Assembly (NCBI GenBank): GCA_016710275.1
Contig: JADJXS010000001.1
Location: forward strand, 2,356,001-2,420,000
Source: Phycisphaerales bacterium
GTDB taxonomy: Bacteria; Planctomycetota; Phycisphaerae; UBA1845; Fen-1342
DNA length: 64,000 bases
Direction: 5' to 3'
In this document: positions 1 through 9,969 of the stretch, one piece after another
Layout: every line of letters starts with the position of its first letter
Position numbering within the stretch: the first letter of the stretch is position 1
Position numbers and translations under genes: made by a program
Notes under the pieces: generated by a model
The model's database searches: none
Told to the model about the DNA's origin: nothing
What the model saw: only the letters and a program-made list of their open reading frames with translations

Positions 1-460
1 GGTCCGGCCGCTGCGACACGCGCGCGTCGGGTTGGACACCAAATGCCCGGTAGAACCCGGCAATGTCGGCCATGGCCTGCGCCCGGGCGAATGCGTCGCC
101 GGAGCGCATGTATTCGGTTTCGCAGAGGGGGCAGTGCTGGGCAATGACCAGGCCGAACACCTGCTGATACGCTTCGCGGCGCGTGCGGGCTGGAAGGCTG
201 AACCATGGTACGAGCAGCGCAGCGCAGCCGGGCGAGTGTTCCAGCGCGGTGCGCTTGAGTTCGGGGGCGGTAGGGAGGTCGGGGCGGCCCGCATCGGCCG
301 CCTCGATCAAAGACCATGCGGCCGAGAGGGTGCCCTCATCAAGCGACCGCGCGGCCCGGTCGCGGGCGGGATCCGGGGGCGCCAGCGCTGCGGCCAGCGC
401 CCGGGCGATGACGTGCCGGGCGGTCAACTCGGCAGGATCAATGGTTGCGACGATCGACAT
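1..460 (-). CDS. TorD/NarJ-family molybdoenzyme chaperone (partial)
   Basis: The gene runs off the left edge, so only the first 153 residues are visible. It starts at ATG 458-460, 27 bases after the beta-subunit gene on the same strand, as the last visible gene of the operon. The family signature is the stretch CPLCETEY near residue 115 followed by MADIAGFYRAFGV, which is the core of TorD/DmsD/NarJ chaperones serving type II DMSO-reductase enzymes. Such proteins bind the catalytic subunit, hold it for cofactor insertion and control Tat export. Position beside the alpha and beta genes supports a dedicated chaperone for this enzyme. The role is inferred from family and context; the C-terminus is unseen. 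Confidence 0.82.
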   Translation of the reverse strand, partial: MSIVATIDPAELTARHVIARALAAALAPPDPARDRAARSLDEGTLSAAWSLIEAADAGRPDLPTAPELKRTALEHSPGCAALLVPWFSLPARTRREAYQQVFGLVIAQHCPLCETEYMRSGDAFARAQAMADIAGFYRAFGVQPDARVSQRPD

Positions 461-486
461 GGCGCGACTCCCGGTGCGTTTCCGGA

Positions 487-1776
<1,290 letters not shown>

Positions 1777-1788
1777 GACAGCCTCCTC

Positions 1789-2403
1789 TCATCGGACGGC
1801 GGCGGGCGGCGCGGCGGCGCCGGCCCGGCGATGCAACACGTCGGCCAGCACGATCATGCGGTCGTGCGTTCCGAGCCGATCCCCGACACGCTCGAAGTCG
1901 TAGAAGCCGTCGGCCATGCGGGCCCGTTCGGCGGGGGTCAGCAGATCCGCGGCCATTTCGAAGAGCACATGATCCTCCTTGTCGATGTGGCGGCGGAGGT
2001 GATCGATGTAGAGCTGCGCGGCGTCGCGGAATTCCTCGAGCGCCGGGGTGTCGCCGATTTCGACGCCGATCATCGCGCGGCGCATCCGCTTCATCAGGGC
2101 GCGGCCCGTCTCGTGGTCGTCCAGCATGCAGCCGATCGGCCCGTGCTCCTGCGGCACGCCGCGCTCGCGCAGCGCCGGGAAGAGGTGTTCCTCCTCCTTG
2201 TGGTGATGACAGCCGTCGGCGAACGCCGCGAGAAACTCCAGCGCCGGCCACACGATTGCCGGCGTCGGGCCGCCGCGCTGCAGATCGGATTCGAGGGCGT
2301 CGAGCACGCGTTCGATCACGCGGTGCTCCTGCTTGAGAAACTCCACCGCGTCCGGGTTGCCCGGTCGGCCGCAGCCGCACTTTCCGCCACAGTCGCCGCT
2401 CAT
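1789..2403 (-). CDS. Hemerythrin-domain protein
   Basis: A 204-residue protein with a hemerythrin/HHE fold. The diiron ligand pattern is visible: KQEHRVIERVLDAL near residue 25, CHHHKEEEHLFPAL near 65, DDHETGRALMKRM near 95, and HLRRHIDKEDHVLFEMA near 135. A short cysteine-rich head, CGGKCGCG, precedes the domain and could bind metal. Its ATG overlaps the stop of the preceding 112-aa gene by a few bases, so the two are translationally coupled inside the molybdoenzyme operon. Hemerythrins bind O2 or NO or repair Fe-S centres; protection of the iron-sulfur-rich enzyme is my inference. No signal peptide is seen, which suggests a cytoplasmic site. Confidence 0.8.
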   Translation of the reverse strand: MSGDCGGKCGCGRPGNPDAVEFLKQEHRVIERVLDALESDLQRGGPTPAIVWPALEFLAAFADGCHHHKEEEHLFPALRERGVPQEHGPIGCMLDDHETGRALMKRMRRAMIGVEIGDTPALEEFRDAAQLYIDHLRRHIDKEDHVLFEMAADLLTPAERARMADGFYDFERVGDRLGTHDRMIVLADVLHRRAGAAAPPAAVR

Positions 2404-2738
2404 GGTCTGCTCCTTTCGGGAACCGCGTCCCCGCGGATGGTCAACAGAGTTTCGAATGCCGTTTCGGCGGTTTCGCGAACCGCCACGCGATGCACGCCGC
2501 AGCCGCGCGCCAGTTGCCCGATCAGCGCCTCGAATTCGGCGTCGCCGATGGCGCAGCGCGCAGCGTGCAGGGCCTGGTACTGGGGATTGGCGGAGAGCGC
2601 ACGGATCTCGTCCGCGTGCATTCCGCCGCGCAGCAGCTCCTCGAGCATGCAGCGCAGCATCAGCTTCGTGTCGCCCGGGAGCACGTCTCCCTCGACGATC
2701 ATCGGGGCGTCGGGGGCGAATGGTCGCGTGGCGCTCAT
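2400..2738 (-). CDS. Unrecognised 112-aa protein in the molybdoenzyme operon
   Basis: I do not recognise this family. The start is ATG 2736-2738, which overlaps the stop of the alpha subunit as ATGA, and its own stop overlaps the hemerythrin ATG, so it is locked into the operon by coupling on both sides. The sequence looks soluble and mainly helical, with no signal peptide or membrane segment. Visible stretches include DTKLMLRCMLEELLRGG, LSANPQYQALHAARC and CGVHRVAVRETAETAF. Two cysteines (in LRCML and AARC) plus one in ARGCG are present but make no known motif. The placement between alpha and hemerythrin hints at an assembly or maturation factor. The function is unknown. Confidence 0.65.
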   Translation of the reverse strand: MSATRPFAPDAPMIVEGDVLPGDTKLMLRCMLEELLRGGMHADEIRALSANPQYQALHAARCAIGDAEFEALIGQLARGCGVHRVAVRETAETAFETLLTIRGDAVPERSRP

Positions 2739-5700
2739 TCGGCCTCTCCTGCGGAGGGGGGGCCGGACCGGAGGGCCGTCAACGCGCCGGAGAGGTACCG
2801 CTCGTTGCGCTCCGTAGCGCCGGTCGGTCCGAATCCGGTGAGTGCCGGCGCCCACACGCCGACGCCTTCCATGCCACCGCTTTCGGCCTTGGTGATGCGC
2901 ACCAGGCACTCCTTGGGGACCGTGTTCACGGCGTGATTGTCGGCCTCGCCGCCGAACATGAAGGCCATGCGCACCTTGGCCTTGTGGAAGAGCGAGTCGG
3001 TCTGGTGCATCGGCATGAGCCAGTTGCGGGTGATGGACTGGTGCGAGCCGTAGCGGAAATTGGCCTGATAGCCTGTGTCGCCGGAGCGCGCCAGCCGGTC
3101 GGGGCGCGTCTCGTGGGCCATGACCGATTTCTCGGTTGCGATGAAGGCGCCGTGCTTCATCATCACGCAGCCGCGCGGATAGGCGGGGTTGATCGTGACA
3201 CGCAGCATGCAGCGCGCGACGCGGGCGAGGAACTCGGCGCGTGCCCGGCGCTGCGGGTCGGGATCCTGCAGAGCCTCTTCCCATCCGCGGAAGGGGCGGT
3301 CGGCCGGGTTGGCATCGACGTAGACATAGTCGCCGGCGTGCAAACCGAGAGCGGCGGCGTCCTGGGGGTTCATGTGCAACTGGTGCTCGCCGACGTCGGG
3401 CATGCGGCGGTCGCGGCGATGCGGATCGCCGAAGTTCGAGTCCCAGATCATGGCCCAGTCCACGGTCGACCACGATGAGTGCACGCGGTGTCGGGTCTTG
3501 GGCGTCAGGCACAGGAAGCGGAATCCCTGTTCCCAGAGCGGGTTGCTGGACTTCTTCACCTCGGACCAGGGGAGCTTGATGTTGCGGATTGTGCGATCAT
3601 CCCAGTGCATCGCGTCGCGCGGCACGCCGAAGTCCTCGGGGCGAACAAGCGGGTTGGAGGAGACGATCACATTGGGGAGATAGGGCGTCGCCTCGGGGCC
3701 TTCGCGATGCACGATGAAATTCTCGCCATGCGTGATGGCCTCGGGGATGTCGCAATAGGCGTTCAGGCGGCCGGTGTCGGTCCAGAAGGGCATCTCGCCG
3801 CTGATCTGCTCCCAGAAGGGGACGCGCGGATAGGTGCGAAAGAGCATCAGCGCGGAGCCCGGCTCGCCGTACTTGCCGGCCAGGATGTCGTCCACGCGGT
3901 AGCCGCGGGTGGTGGTGCTGCCGTCGAAGAGGCGCTGCATGTAGAGCTTCACGCCGTTGACGCGGTCGGCCAGGATGAAGCGCCAGTAGTCGGCGAATCG
4001 TTCGTCGCCGGCTTCGCGGGCGAGCGCAGCGGCGGTCTCGGCGAGGATGACGACGTCGTCGCGGCCGTCGCAGGTGGGGGCGATGCCGCCCTTCCAGATC
4101 TGCAGGAAGGGGTTGGAGCAGGAGGCGGTGACTTCATAGGTCTGCGCCTCCGGCCACGACAGAGCCGGGTAGACGATGTCCGAGTATTCGCAGGTCGAGG
4201 TCATCTCGATGTCCTGCGCGATAATGCAGTCGATCAGCGGGTTGACGTTGAACAGCATGTCGTAGGCATGCTTGGCGTTGTTGAACAGGTTGACGTTGGT
4301 AAACCACAGGAACTTGGTCGGCGTCGGCATATGCGTGTCGCCGGTGAAGCACTTCCGCCCGAACTTGGGGGTCTCCACGATCAGCGGGCGCTCGCCGTGG
4401 TTCCAATAGGCCGGCTCCTCGTCCTTGGTGAGCTTTCGCACGCGGACGTTCGCGCCGTCGGCCGCGGCGTCGAGATTGGGGGCGAAGGGGTCTTCGGCGA
4501 TCCAGCCGAGGAATCCGGGGCCAACGCCCTCGGCGCCCTGGAACAGCGCCGCCTTGTAGTTTCCGGCCCAGGTATAGCAGCCGGCGCCGGGACGGCCGAT
4601 CGAGCCGGTGAGCATCAGCGGCAGGTACTGCGCGCGGTTGCACAGCGTTGCGTGGAACCAGTGGTTGATGCCTTCGCCGACGTGGATCGCGACGGGGTGC
4701 CCCGCGCTGGCCGTCTCCCAGATGTCGCGCGCCAGACGCTCGATGAGCGTCTTGTCGGAGCCGGTGATTTCGGCCACGGTGTCGAGATCATAGTCCTTGA
4801 GGTTGATGCGGTATGCGTCCCAGGTGGTCATCGCCTCGACCTCGCTGCCGTCGGCCAGCTTCACGCGGCCGGTCCAGGAGAGCCGCGGGCGGATACCGGA
4901 TTCGGCCTGGGTTTTTCCGAACTGATCGCGGGTGAGGGCGCGCGGCGCACCGGTCGCGTCGTCTAGGATCACGAAGTCGCCGATCTTGGCGTACTGGGCG
5001 TCGGTGATGTGCTGGTCGCGGTAGGACGGACCTTCCTTTGAGAGGCCGGGGGTGTAGCCGGCGAACACCTCGTCCGCCCGCAGGCGTTTGAGCGTGTCGG
5101 TGCGGATCAGCAGCGGCAGATCGGTGAACTGCGTGACGAACTCCTCCTTGTACCAGCCGTTGTCGATCATCAGCCTGGTGATGCCGAGGAAGAGGGCGGT
5201 GTCGGTGCAGCCGGCGCGGACCGGCAGCCAGTAGTTGCACTTGGTGCCGGCCGGGGAGTACTCGGGCGTGATGACGACGATTTTCGCGCCGCGCTCCATC
5301 AACTCGACGAACCAGTGGCTTTCGGGCATTTTGCTTTCGACGAGATTCTTGCCGCACTGAATGTGCAGCTTCGCGTGGCGCAGCTCGTTGAAGTCGCAAT
5401 CCGACGCCTGCAGGCCGTGGACAAACGGATGGCCCGGGGCCTGGTCGCCGTGCCAGGTGTAGTTGGACCAGATGCGGCCGCCGAGGGCGTGCTCCGGGCC
5501 GCAGCCGCGGATGCGCTCGTCGAGCAGAGCGAGCATGTTGGACCAGCGGTAGAAGCCGTATTTGCCCATCACGCCGAGCAGTCCCATCCCGCCGCGCAGC
5601 TTGCAGCAGCGCGTGCCGGCCTCGTGCACGGCGTCGATCATCTCCGGCTCGTAGCCATCCTTGCGGAGGCGCTCGGCGCCGGGCTTGCCGCTGTAGGTGC

Positions 5701-6313
5701 GGGCGATGGCCGCGACCGCGCGGGCGTGATAGGAATACGCCTCCTCCCAGCTCACGCGCTCGAAGGTGTCCAGCCCGCGCGAGTTGAACTTGTACTTGTC
5801 GCGCAAGGTCGGGTCGTCGGAAAGTGAGGGAAAGCCGGCGTCGGCCCAGGCCTTCCAGCCGACGCGGATCAAGGGGCCGCTCAGCCGGTAGGGGCCGTAG
5901 ACGCGCCGCTGCATCTGGTAGCCCTTGGCGCAGCCGCGCGGGTTCCAGGCCTTGGTCGCGGTGTTGCCGTACAGGTCGCCGATGCGGCCGCAGTCGTAGT
6001 TCTGCTCGGCGCGCACGAACACGCCGTTCCGCACGAACGCGCGCAGACGGCAGTTGTGCGTGTCATTGGGCGCACAGACGAAGGTGAACGATCTGTCGTA
6101 GCGGTATTGATCGCGATACACGCGCTCCCAGTCGCGCGCGGGGTAGTGCTTGAGCGGGTTTTCGATGCCCGCCAGCGGCTCCAGCCCGAAGGCCGGCCGC
6201 CAACTGGCCAGCGACGCACCGCCCGCGGCCAGCGCCGTGAGGAACGCGCGCCGTGAGACTTCCACGTTCGACAACTGCATACCCATCGGGCGAACCTGCG
6301 AGGTGCGACTCAT
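2735..6313 (-). CDS. nxrA: NXR/nitrate reductase-type molybdopterin catalytic alpha subunit, Tat-exported
   Basis: A 1192-residue catalytic subunit of the type II DMSO-reductase family. I chose ATG 6313 because the residues that follow form a Tat signal (SRRAFLT, residues 20-26); the open frame upstream of it is only the antisense of the previous gene. An FS0-type iron-sulfur site is suggested by C80, C88 and C128 (CAPNDTHNC; RGCAKGY). The stretch SNYTWHGDQAPGHPFVHG carries the expected molybdenum-ligand Asp near residue 290, and is typical of NXR from Nitrospira and anammox bacteria. The Tat signal predicts a periplasmic enzyme, unlike cytoplasmic NarG. It may oxidise nitrite or reduce nitrate; close relatives also act on chlorate, selenate and hydrocarbons. 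Confidence 0.87.
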   Translation of the reverse strand: MSRTSQVRPMGMQLSNVEVSRRAFLTALAAGGASLASWRPAFGLEPLAGIENPLKHYPARDWERVYRDQYRYDRSFTFVCAPNDTHNCRLRAFVRNGVFVRAEQNYDCGRIGDLYGNTATKAWNPRGCAKGYQMQRRVYGPYRLSGPLIRVGWKAWADAGFPSLSDDPTLRDKYKFNSRGLDTFERVSWEEAYSYHARAVAAIARTYSGKPGAERLRKDGYEPEMIDAVHEAGTRCCKLRGGMGLLGVMGKYGFYRWSNMLALLDERIRGCGPEHALGGRIWSNYTWHGDQAPGHPFVHGLQASDCDFNELRHAKLHIQCGKNLVESKMPESHWFVELMERGAKIVVITPEYSPAGTKCNYWLPVRAGCTDTALFLGITRLMIDNGWYKEEFVTQFTDLPLLIRTDTLKRLRADEVFAGYTPGLSKEGPSYRDQHITDAQYAKIGDFVILDDATGAPRALTRDQFGKTQAESGIRPRLSWTGRVKLADGSEVEAMTTWDAYRINLKDYDLDTVAEITGSDKTLIERLARDIWETASAGHPVAIHVGEGINHWFHATLCNRAQYLPLMLTGSIGRPGAGCYTWAGNYKAALFQGAEGVGPGFLGWIAEDPFAPNLDAAADGANVRVRKLTKDEEPAYWNHGERPLIVETPKFGRKCFTGDTHMPTPTKFLWFTNVNLFNNAKHAYDMLFNVNPLIDCIIAQDIEMTSTCEYSDIVYPALSWPEAQTYEVTASCSNPFLQIWKGGIAPTCDGRDDVVILAETAAALAREAGDERFADYWRFILADRVNGVKLYMQRLFDGSTTTRGYRVDDILAGKYGEPGSALMLFRTYPRVPFWEQISGEMPFWTDTGRLNAYCDIPEAITHGENFIVHREGPEATPYLPNVIVSSNPLVRPEDFGVPRDAMHWDDRTIRNIKLPWSEVKKSSNPLWEQGFRFLCLTPKTRHRVHSSWSTVDWAMIWDSNFGDPHRRDRRMPDVGEHQLHMNPQDAAALGLHAGDYVYVDANPADRPFRGWEEALQDPDPQRRARAEFLARVARCMLRVTINPAYPRGCVMMKHGAFIATEKSVMAHETRPDRLARSGDTGYQANFRYGSHQSITRNWLMPMHQTDSLFHKAKVRMAFMFGGEADNHAVNTVPKECLVRITKAESGGMEGVGVWAPALTGFGPTGATERNERYLSGALTALRSGPPSAGEAE

Positions 6314-7212
6314 TGGTCTGTTCCTTGCGAGGCGGCGGCGGCGGCGCCCGGGCCGGGCGTCAACCAGTGCCAGCCGGAAATCAGTTTGATTCCGTTGCGA
6401 TCCCCCTTGGACCCATCCCAGACGGCGAACGTCACCGGGATGCGGGCCATCCGCGAGAAGTCCACGTCGTTCGCGTCGTTCGTCTCGAATTCGCGAACCA
6501 TCACGACTCGCCACAGCCCGTGGCTCCACGCCGCCGTCGCCCGTACATGCTGCGCGTCGGGCGACTGCAGGCGCAGCGTGCCGAAGCCCTCGGCATTCGA
6601 TTCCAGCACGGAGCGCCCCAGCAGGGCGGGATCGTCGCGGACGTTGGCGGCCTCCCGCGCAGCGCGGGTTTCGGGCGGCCCGGGGGCCTGCTGAGCTTCG
6701 TCGGGCGCGGGTCGGGCGGTGTGCGGAAACACCGTCCATCCGCGCTGCGCACCGGCGGCTGCCGCGCCCGTGTCATCCGGCGTCGCGTCCTGCGGAGCGG
6801 GTTGGCGGCTGGCCTTCCAGTGCCAGAGATTCACCGGCGCCTGCGCCTGAAATCCCTCGACGTGCACGCCCATCGGCAGAGCCGGCACGGCGCCGCTCAT
6901 CGAGAACATTGCCGCGACCGCGTCGGGGAAGACCCCGGTGTCCGCGCTGCGATCGAGCGTTGCGTCGCGCCAATCCAGCGCGACGGCGATCCGCTTGCCC
7001 GAGCGGATAACGCGCACATCGAGATGGGTAATCTGCTCGACGCGCTGCCAGAGCGGACGCAGCTCGATGCCGACCGCAGGCACGCCGAGCCAGCCGGGGT
7101 GCGTGGGATCGTCCAACATCGAATCATCATCCACGGGCAGCGCCGCGATCTGTGCGCCGGACGTGTGTCCGACCGGGATATCGCGCGGACTGAAGCTCTG
7201 GATGTACGCCAC
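6310..7212 (-). CDS. Heme-b gamma subunit domain (3' part of a frameshifted gene)
   Basis: About 300 residues related to the ethylbenzene-dehydrogenase/NXR gamma-subunit heme-b domain. The diagnostic stretch is PALPMGVHVEGF followed by VNLWHWKAS; the Met is the likely axial heme ligand. The apparent GTG start at 7212 lies inside the last helix of the preceding cytochrome c domain (AWALVAYIQSFSP), so it is not a natural start. Restoring the frame at the GGG run 7268-7270 joins this to the upstream di-heme cytochrome into one protein of about 625 residues. Gamma subunits of this kind pass electrons between alpha/beta and cytochromes in the periplasm. The stop overlaps the alpha ATG. Confidence 0.75.
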   Translation of the reverse strand: MAYIQSFSPRDIPVGHTSGAQIAALPVDDDSMLDDPTHPGWLGVPAVGIELRPLWQRVEQITHLDVRVIRSGKRIAVALDWRDATLDRSADTGVFPDAVAAMFSMSGAVPALPMGVHVEGFQAQAPVNLWHWKASRQPAPQDATPDDTGAAAAGAQRGWTVFPHTARPAPDEAQQAPGPPETRAAREAANVRDDPALLGRSVLESNAEGFGTLRLQSPDAQHVRATAAWSHGLWRVVMVREFETNDANDVDFSRMARIPVTFAVWDGSKGDRNGIKLISGWHWLTPGPGAAAAASQGTDQ

Positions 7213-8182
7213 CAGCGCCCAGGCATCGCTCAGGTCGCGCGTGCCGTCGCTGTTGGTGCGGGTCAGCGGGTTCGTAGCCGATCATCGGTGTGCCGGGAAC
7301 GCCCGCGAGGATGGAGCGGCACAGATCCGCGGGGCCTTGGCCGGATTTGAATACGCCGGATGCGAGATCTGCGGCGCGCACCGGGCGGCCGATTGAGTCA
7401 ACCAGCGAACGGGCCAGCTCGCCGTCGCCGTGGCCGGATGCGCCGTGACAGGTGACGCAGCCCTGCGTCTTGTAAAGCTCCGCACCGCGGGCGATCAGTC
7501 CGGAGGTCGTCGGGGGGCGGATGCCGACGTCAATCGGAGAGGCGGTCGTGGGTGCGGCCGCGGCGCGCTGATCGAGCACGAATCGCGCCAGCCCGGCAAT
7601 CATCGATTCATCCAGCACGCCCTCAAACCCCGGCATAGCGCTGCGCGGAACGCCGACGGCGATGATCTTCTCAAGCGCGGTGATGACCTCCTCGCGCGAG
7701 CCGTGCGTGGAGGCGTAGCGGAAGGGGCTGGCGACGAAGTCGCGCGGGCGCGGATAGGTCTGCGCCGCGGCCGGACCGTCGCCGCGGCCGCCGGCGCCGT
7801 GGCAGGCCGAGCAGTGTTGAATGTAGGTGCCGCGAACCACCGCGACATCCGGCAGAATGACCGGGTTGACGACCGCCGGCGGCGTCGGCTTGGCGGCGGG
7901 CGGCGGGGTGGCGGCGATCGGCGCCGGAGCCGGTGCGACCGGCGGCGGCGTCGAAGCAGGGGTGGCGGCCGTCGCCTGCGTCGGGGCCGCGACAACAGAC
8001 GGCGGCGCGCCGACACCCGTTCCGTTGGGCGGTTGGGCGGGTCCATGCGGGATCGCGCTCCAGACCGCGTAGCTGAGTATGACCAGGTTGACGGCGCAGA
8101 CCGCGAGGATCACGCCGACGCGAAATCCGCGCGGCAGAGCTGGGTCGGCAGGCGGTCCGGCGTTGCTCAGGACCGGGTTCAC
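7127..8182 (-). CDS. Membrane-anchored di-heme cytochrome c (5' part of a frameshifted gene)
   Basis: It starts at GTG 8182 behind an AAGGAGG site. An N-terminal membrane anchor (GVILAVCAVNLVILSYAVW) is followed by a long Ala/Pro linker and two cytochrome c modules with CSACH and CVTCH. The true frame ends near 7270, after GVPGTPMIGYE; the roughly 45 residues read beyond that are out of frame. One base too many in the GGG run 7268-7270 explains the break, since removing it gives EPLTRTNSDGTRDLSDAW and runs straight into the heme-b gamma domain. The restored protein would be a membrane-tethered c/b-type electron carrier for the molybdoenzyme. A true split gene is possible but less likely. Confidence 0.75.
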   Translation of the reverse strand: MNPVLSNAGPPADPALPRGFRVGVILAVCAVNLVILSYAVWSAIPHGPAQPPNGTGVGAPPSVVAAPTQATAATPASTPPPVAPAPAPIAATPPPAAKPTPPAVVNPVILPDVAVVRGTYIQHCSACHGAGGRGDGPAAAQTYPRPRDFVASPFRYASTHGSREEVITALEKIIAVGVPRSAMPGFEGVLDESMIAGLARFVLDQRAAAAPTTASPIDVGIRPPTTSGLIARGAELYKTQGCVTCHGASGHGDGELARSLVDSIGRPVRAADLASGVFKSGQGPADLCRSILAGVPGTPMIGYEPADPHQQRRHARPERCLGAGGVHPELQSARYPGRTHVRRTDRGAARG

Positions 8183-8242
8183 TTGTCGCCTCCTTCGCAC
8201 ATGGCTGATCGTTGACCATCGCCGCGCCGTCGCGACCGGTCG

Positions 8243-9691
8243 TCAGTGAATCAGATACAACAGTGGGAACAGGAAGATCCAGATCACGTCCACCAGGTGC
8301 CAGTACAGCCCGCCCAGATCGACCGGGGCGTAATACGCGGAGCTGAAGTCGCCGCGCAGCGAGCGCAGCAGCAGCCACGCAATCACGCTCATCCCCGCCA
8401 GGACGTGCAGGCCGTGCAGCCCGGTCATGCAGAAATACAGGCCGAAGAACAGATGCAGGTTCGGCGGCCGCGCCGGATCACCGTGCGGAAGCGCCGGGTG
8501 ACTGATCGTGCGACGCGCTTCGGCGGCGAAAAATTCCGGTCGAAGGCCGGGCGGTCCTTCCGCGGCCAGCGGCATGATTGAGCGCTCGATCAGCGGCGGC
8601 TCCTCTTCCAGAAGCGGCTCGGCGGATTCCGAGGGTGCTGCCGCCGCTGCGCCTGAGGCGCCAGTGGTTGAGGAGGCGGCGGTTGCCGCCTGGGGCCCGC
8701 CCGCGCCCGGGGAAGCCTGGGAGCCGCCGGATGCCGTAGTGCTGTTTGCAGGGCTGCTCGCGCCGGAGCCTGGCGGTGCGGGGACTTGGCCGGTTGGCGT
8801 CGCCGGGCGGCTCGACAACTGTCGCACAAACGCGGCAATATCGAACAAATCAGCGTCACTGAGCATCGGGTTGCCGCCGCTGGGCGGCATCATCCGGCCG
8901 GTGGTGCTGGCGGGATCGTTGGGCATGCGGCCGCGCTTGATGAATGCGACAAGGCCGGCATCATCGAGCTTGGCGATGAACTCGCTGCCGCGCATGTCCT
9001 TGCCCTGGCCGGTCACGCCTTCGCCCCGCAGGCCGTGGCAGGCGGCGCAGGTGTTGCGGAAGAGCGGCCGACCGCGGGTCGCGTCTCCGGTCTGCACCCC
9101 CGCGGCGACTGCGGCAACGGGGGTCGCGGGCGATGCGCCCGGCGGCGTAGCGGATGCGTCGGCCGGAGGAGCGTCCGGCGGCGTCGGCGGCAGCGCCGTG
9201 GCGGGAGCGGCGGCTGGCACGGCGTATGCGGCGGCGCGCCATGTCAGGTTGTCGTGGAATTTGTGCGAGTACTCGATGAGCTTGACGCCGAGGAAGTCCA
9301 CGCCGCACAGCAGGGTCAGCGCGAGAAAGAGCACCAGGTCGCGCTTCTGGTTGCAGCGCGCCGCCCAGACCGCCATCGCCATCGTGAAGCTGCTCAGCAG
9401 CAGCACGACGGTGTTGATCGCGCCCCAGCCGGAATCCAGGAAGTGATTGCCGTAAAGGAAGATCTCGGGCTGCGAGATGCGGTAGACGGCGTAGAGGCAG
9501 AACAGGCCGGCGAAGAGCAGCACCTCGGTCGCCAGGAAGAGCCACATGCCCAGCTTGCCGGCGTCCTGCTGCTGGTCCATGGTGTCGAAGTGGTGGGCCA
9601 GGGCGGGCGACGCTCCCAACCCCGCCACCGCCGCGCCCCGCGTCGCGTGGACGCTGCCCGGCTCATCGCCCGACTCTGCGACTCGGATCAC
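8243..9691 (-). CDS. Cytochrome oxidase subunit III with inserted cytochrome c domain
   Basis: About 482 residues starting at GTG 9691, behind AGGAGG. The N-terminal third has subunit III helices (DAGKLGMWLFLATEVLLFAG, AINTVVLLLSSFTMAMAV, DFLGVKLIEYSHKFH). The C-terminal part has the remaining helices (LYFCMTGLHGLHVLAGM, YWHLVDVIWIFLFPLLYLIH). Between them lie about 250 extra residues: a Pro/Ala linker, a cytochrome c domain with CAACH and a RMMPPSGG Met-ligand loop, then a second low-complexity linker. Normal subunit III is near 200 residues. No subunit I or II gene is visible. First gene of the molybdoenzyme operon, so it may link that enzyme to a terminal oxidase; this link is inference. 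Confidence 0.8.
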   Translation of the reverse strand: MIRVAESGDEPGSVHATRGAAVAGLGASPALAHHFDTMDQQQDAGKLGMWLFLATEVLLFAGLFCLYAVYRISQPEIFLYGNHFLDSGWGAINTVVLLLSSFTMAMAVWAARCNQKRDLVLFLALTLLCGVDFLGVKLIEYSHKFHDNLTWRAAAYAVPAAAPATALPPTPPDAPPADASATPPGASPATPVAAVAAGVQTGDATRGRPLFRNTCAACHGLRGEGVTGQGKDMRGSEFIAKLDDAGLVAFIKRGRMPNDPASTTGRMMPPSGGNPMLSDADLFDIAAFVRQLSSRPATPTGQVPAPPGSGASSPANSTTASGGSQASPGAGGPQAATAASSTTGASGAAAAAPSESAEPLLEEEPPLIERSIMPLAAEGPPGLRPEFFAAEARRTISHPALPHGDPARPPNLHLFFGLYFCMTGLHGLHVLAGMSVIAWLLLRSLRGDFSSAYYAPVDLGGLYWHLVDVIWIFLFPLLYLIH

Positions 9692-9744
9692 CGTCGGCCT
9701 CCTGCTTTGCGGCGGTTGCACGCCGCAATCGATCCGTCTCGAAC

Positions 9745-9772
9745 ATTATCACGGCTTGAAGCCGATTTCAAG
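9745..9772 (-). promoter_or_regulatory. Candidate sigma-70 promoter of the molybdoenzyme operon
   Basis: Read on the minus strand: -35 CTTGAA (9767-9772), 16-base spacer, -10 GATAAT (9745-9750), about 50 bases before the GTG of the oxidase gene. The spacer holds a perfect palindrome, CGGCTTcAAGCCG (9752-9764). Just upstream is GATATT-N17-AATATC (9772-9800). These are plausible operators for the divergent Rrf2 regulator. Consensus match only. Confidence 0.4.
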
Positions 9773-9969
9773 ATATTCAGACCAGTTTTTCCTAAATATC
9801 GACGATCGGGCGCCGGAGGTTGAATGGGCGGGGGGCATTCGGCCGTATCCAACCCGAACCTGCGGCGGCTCAGCGAGGCCCGCGAACCGCGTGGTATGAT
9901 TGCGGGCGGGCGTATCGACCGTTCGGGATGATCTGTGGACGTGGGACTCACCTGACGCGAGGGCACAGA

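Noticed and set aside
3479..4966. 495-codon plus-strand frame
   Set aside because: Antisense to the catalytic alpha subunit, whose motifs are unambiguous on the minus strand.
6314..6739. N-terminal extension of the alpha subunit frame
   Set aside because: The Tat signal begins at 6313; the upstream residues are an Arg-rich out-of-frame reading of the gamma gene.
7127..8182. Programmed frameshift in the gamma gene
   Set aside because: The site is a plain GGG run without a typical slippery heptamer, and similar indels break three other genes in the window.
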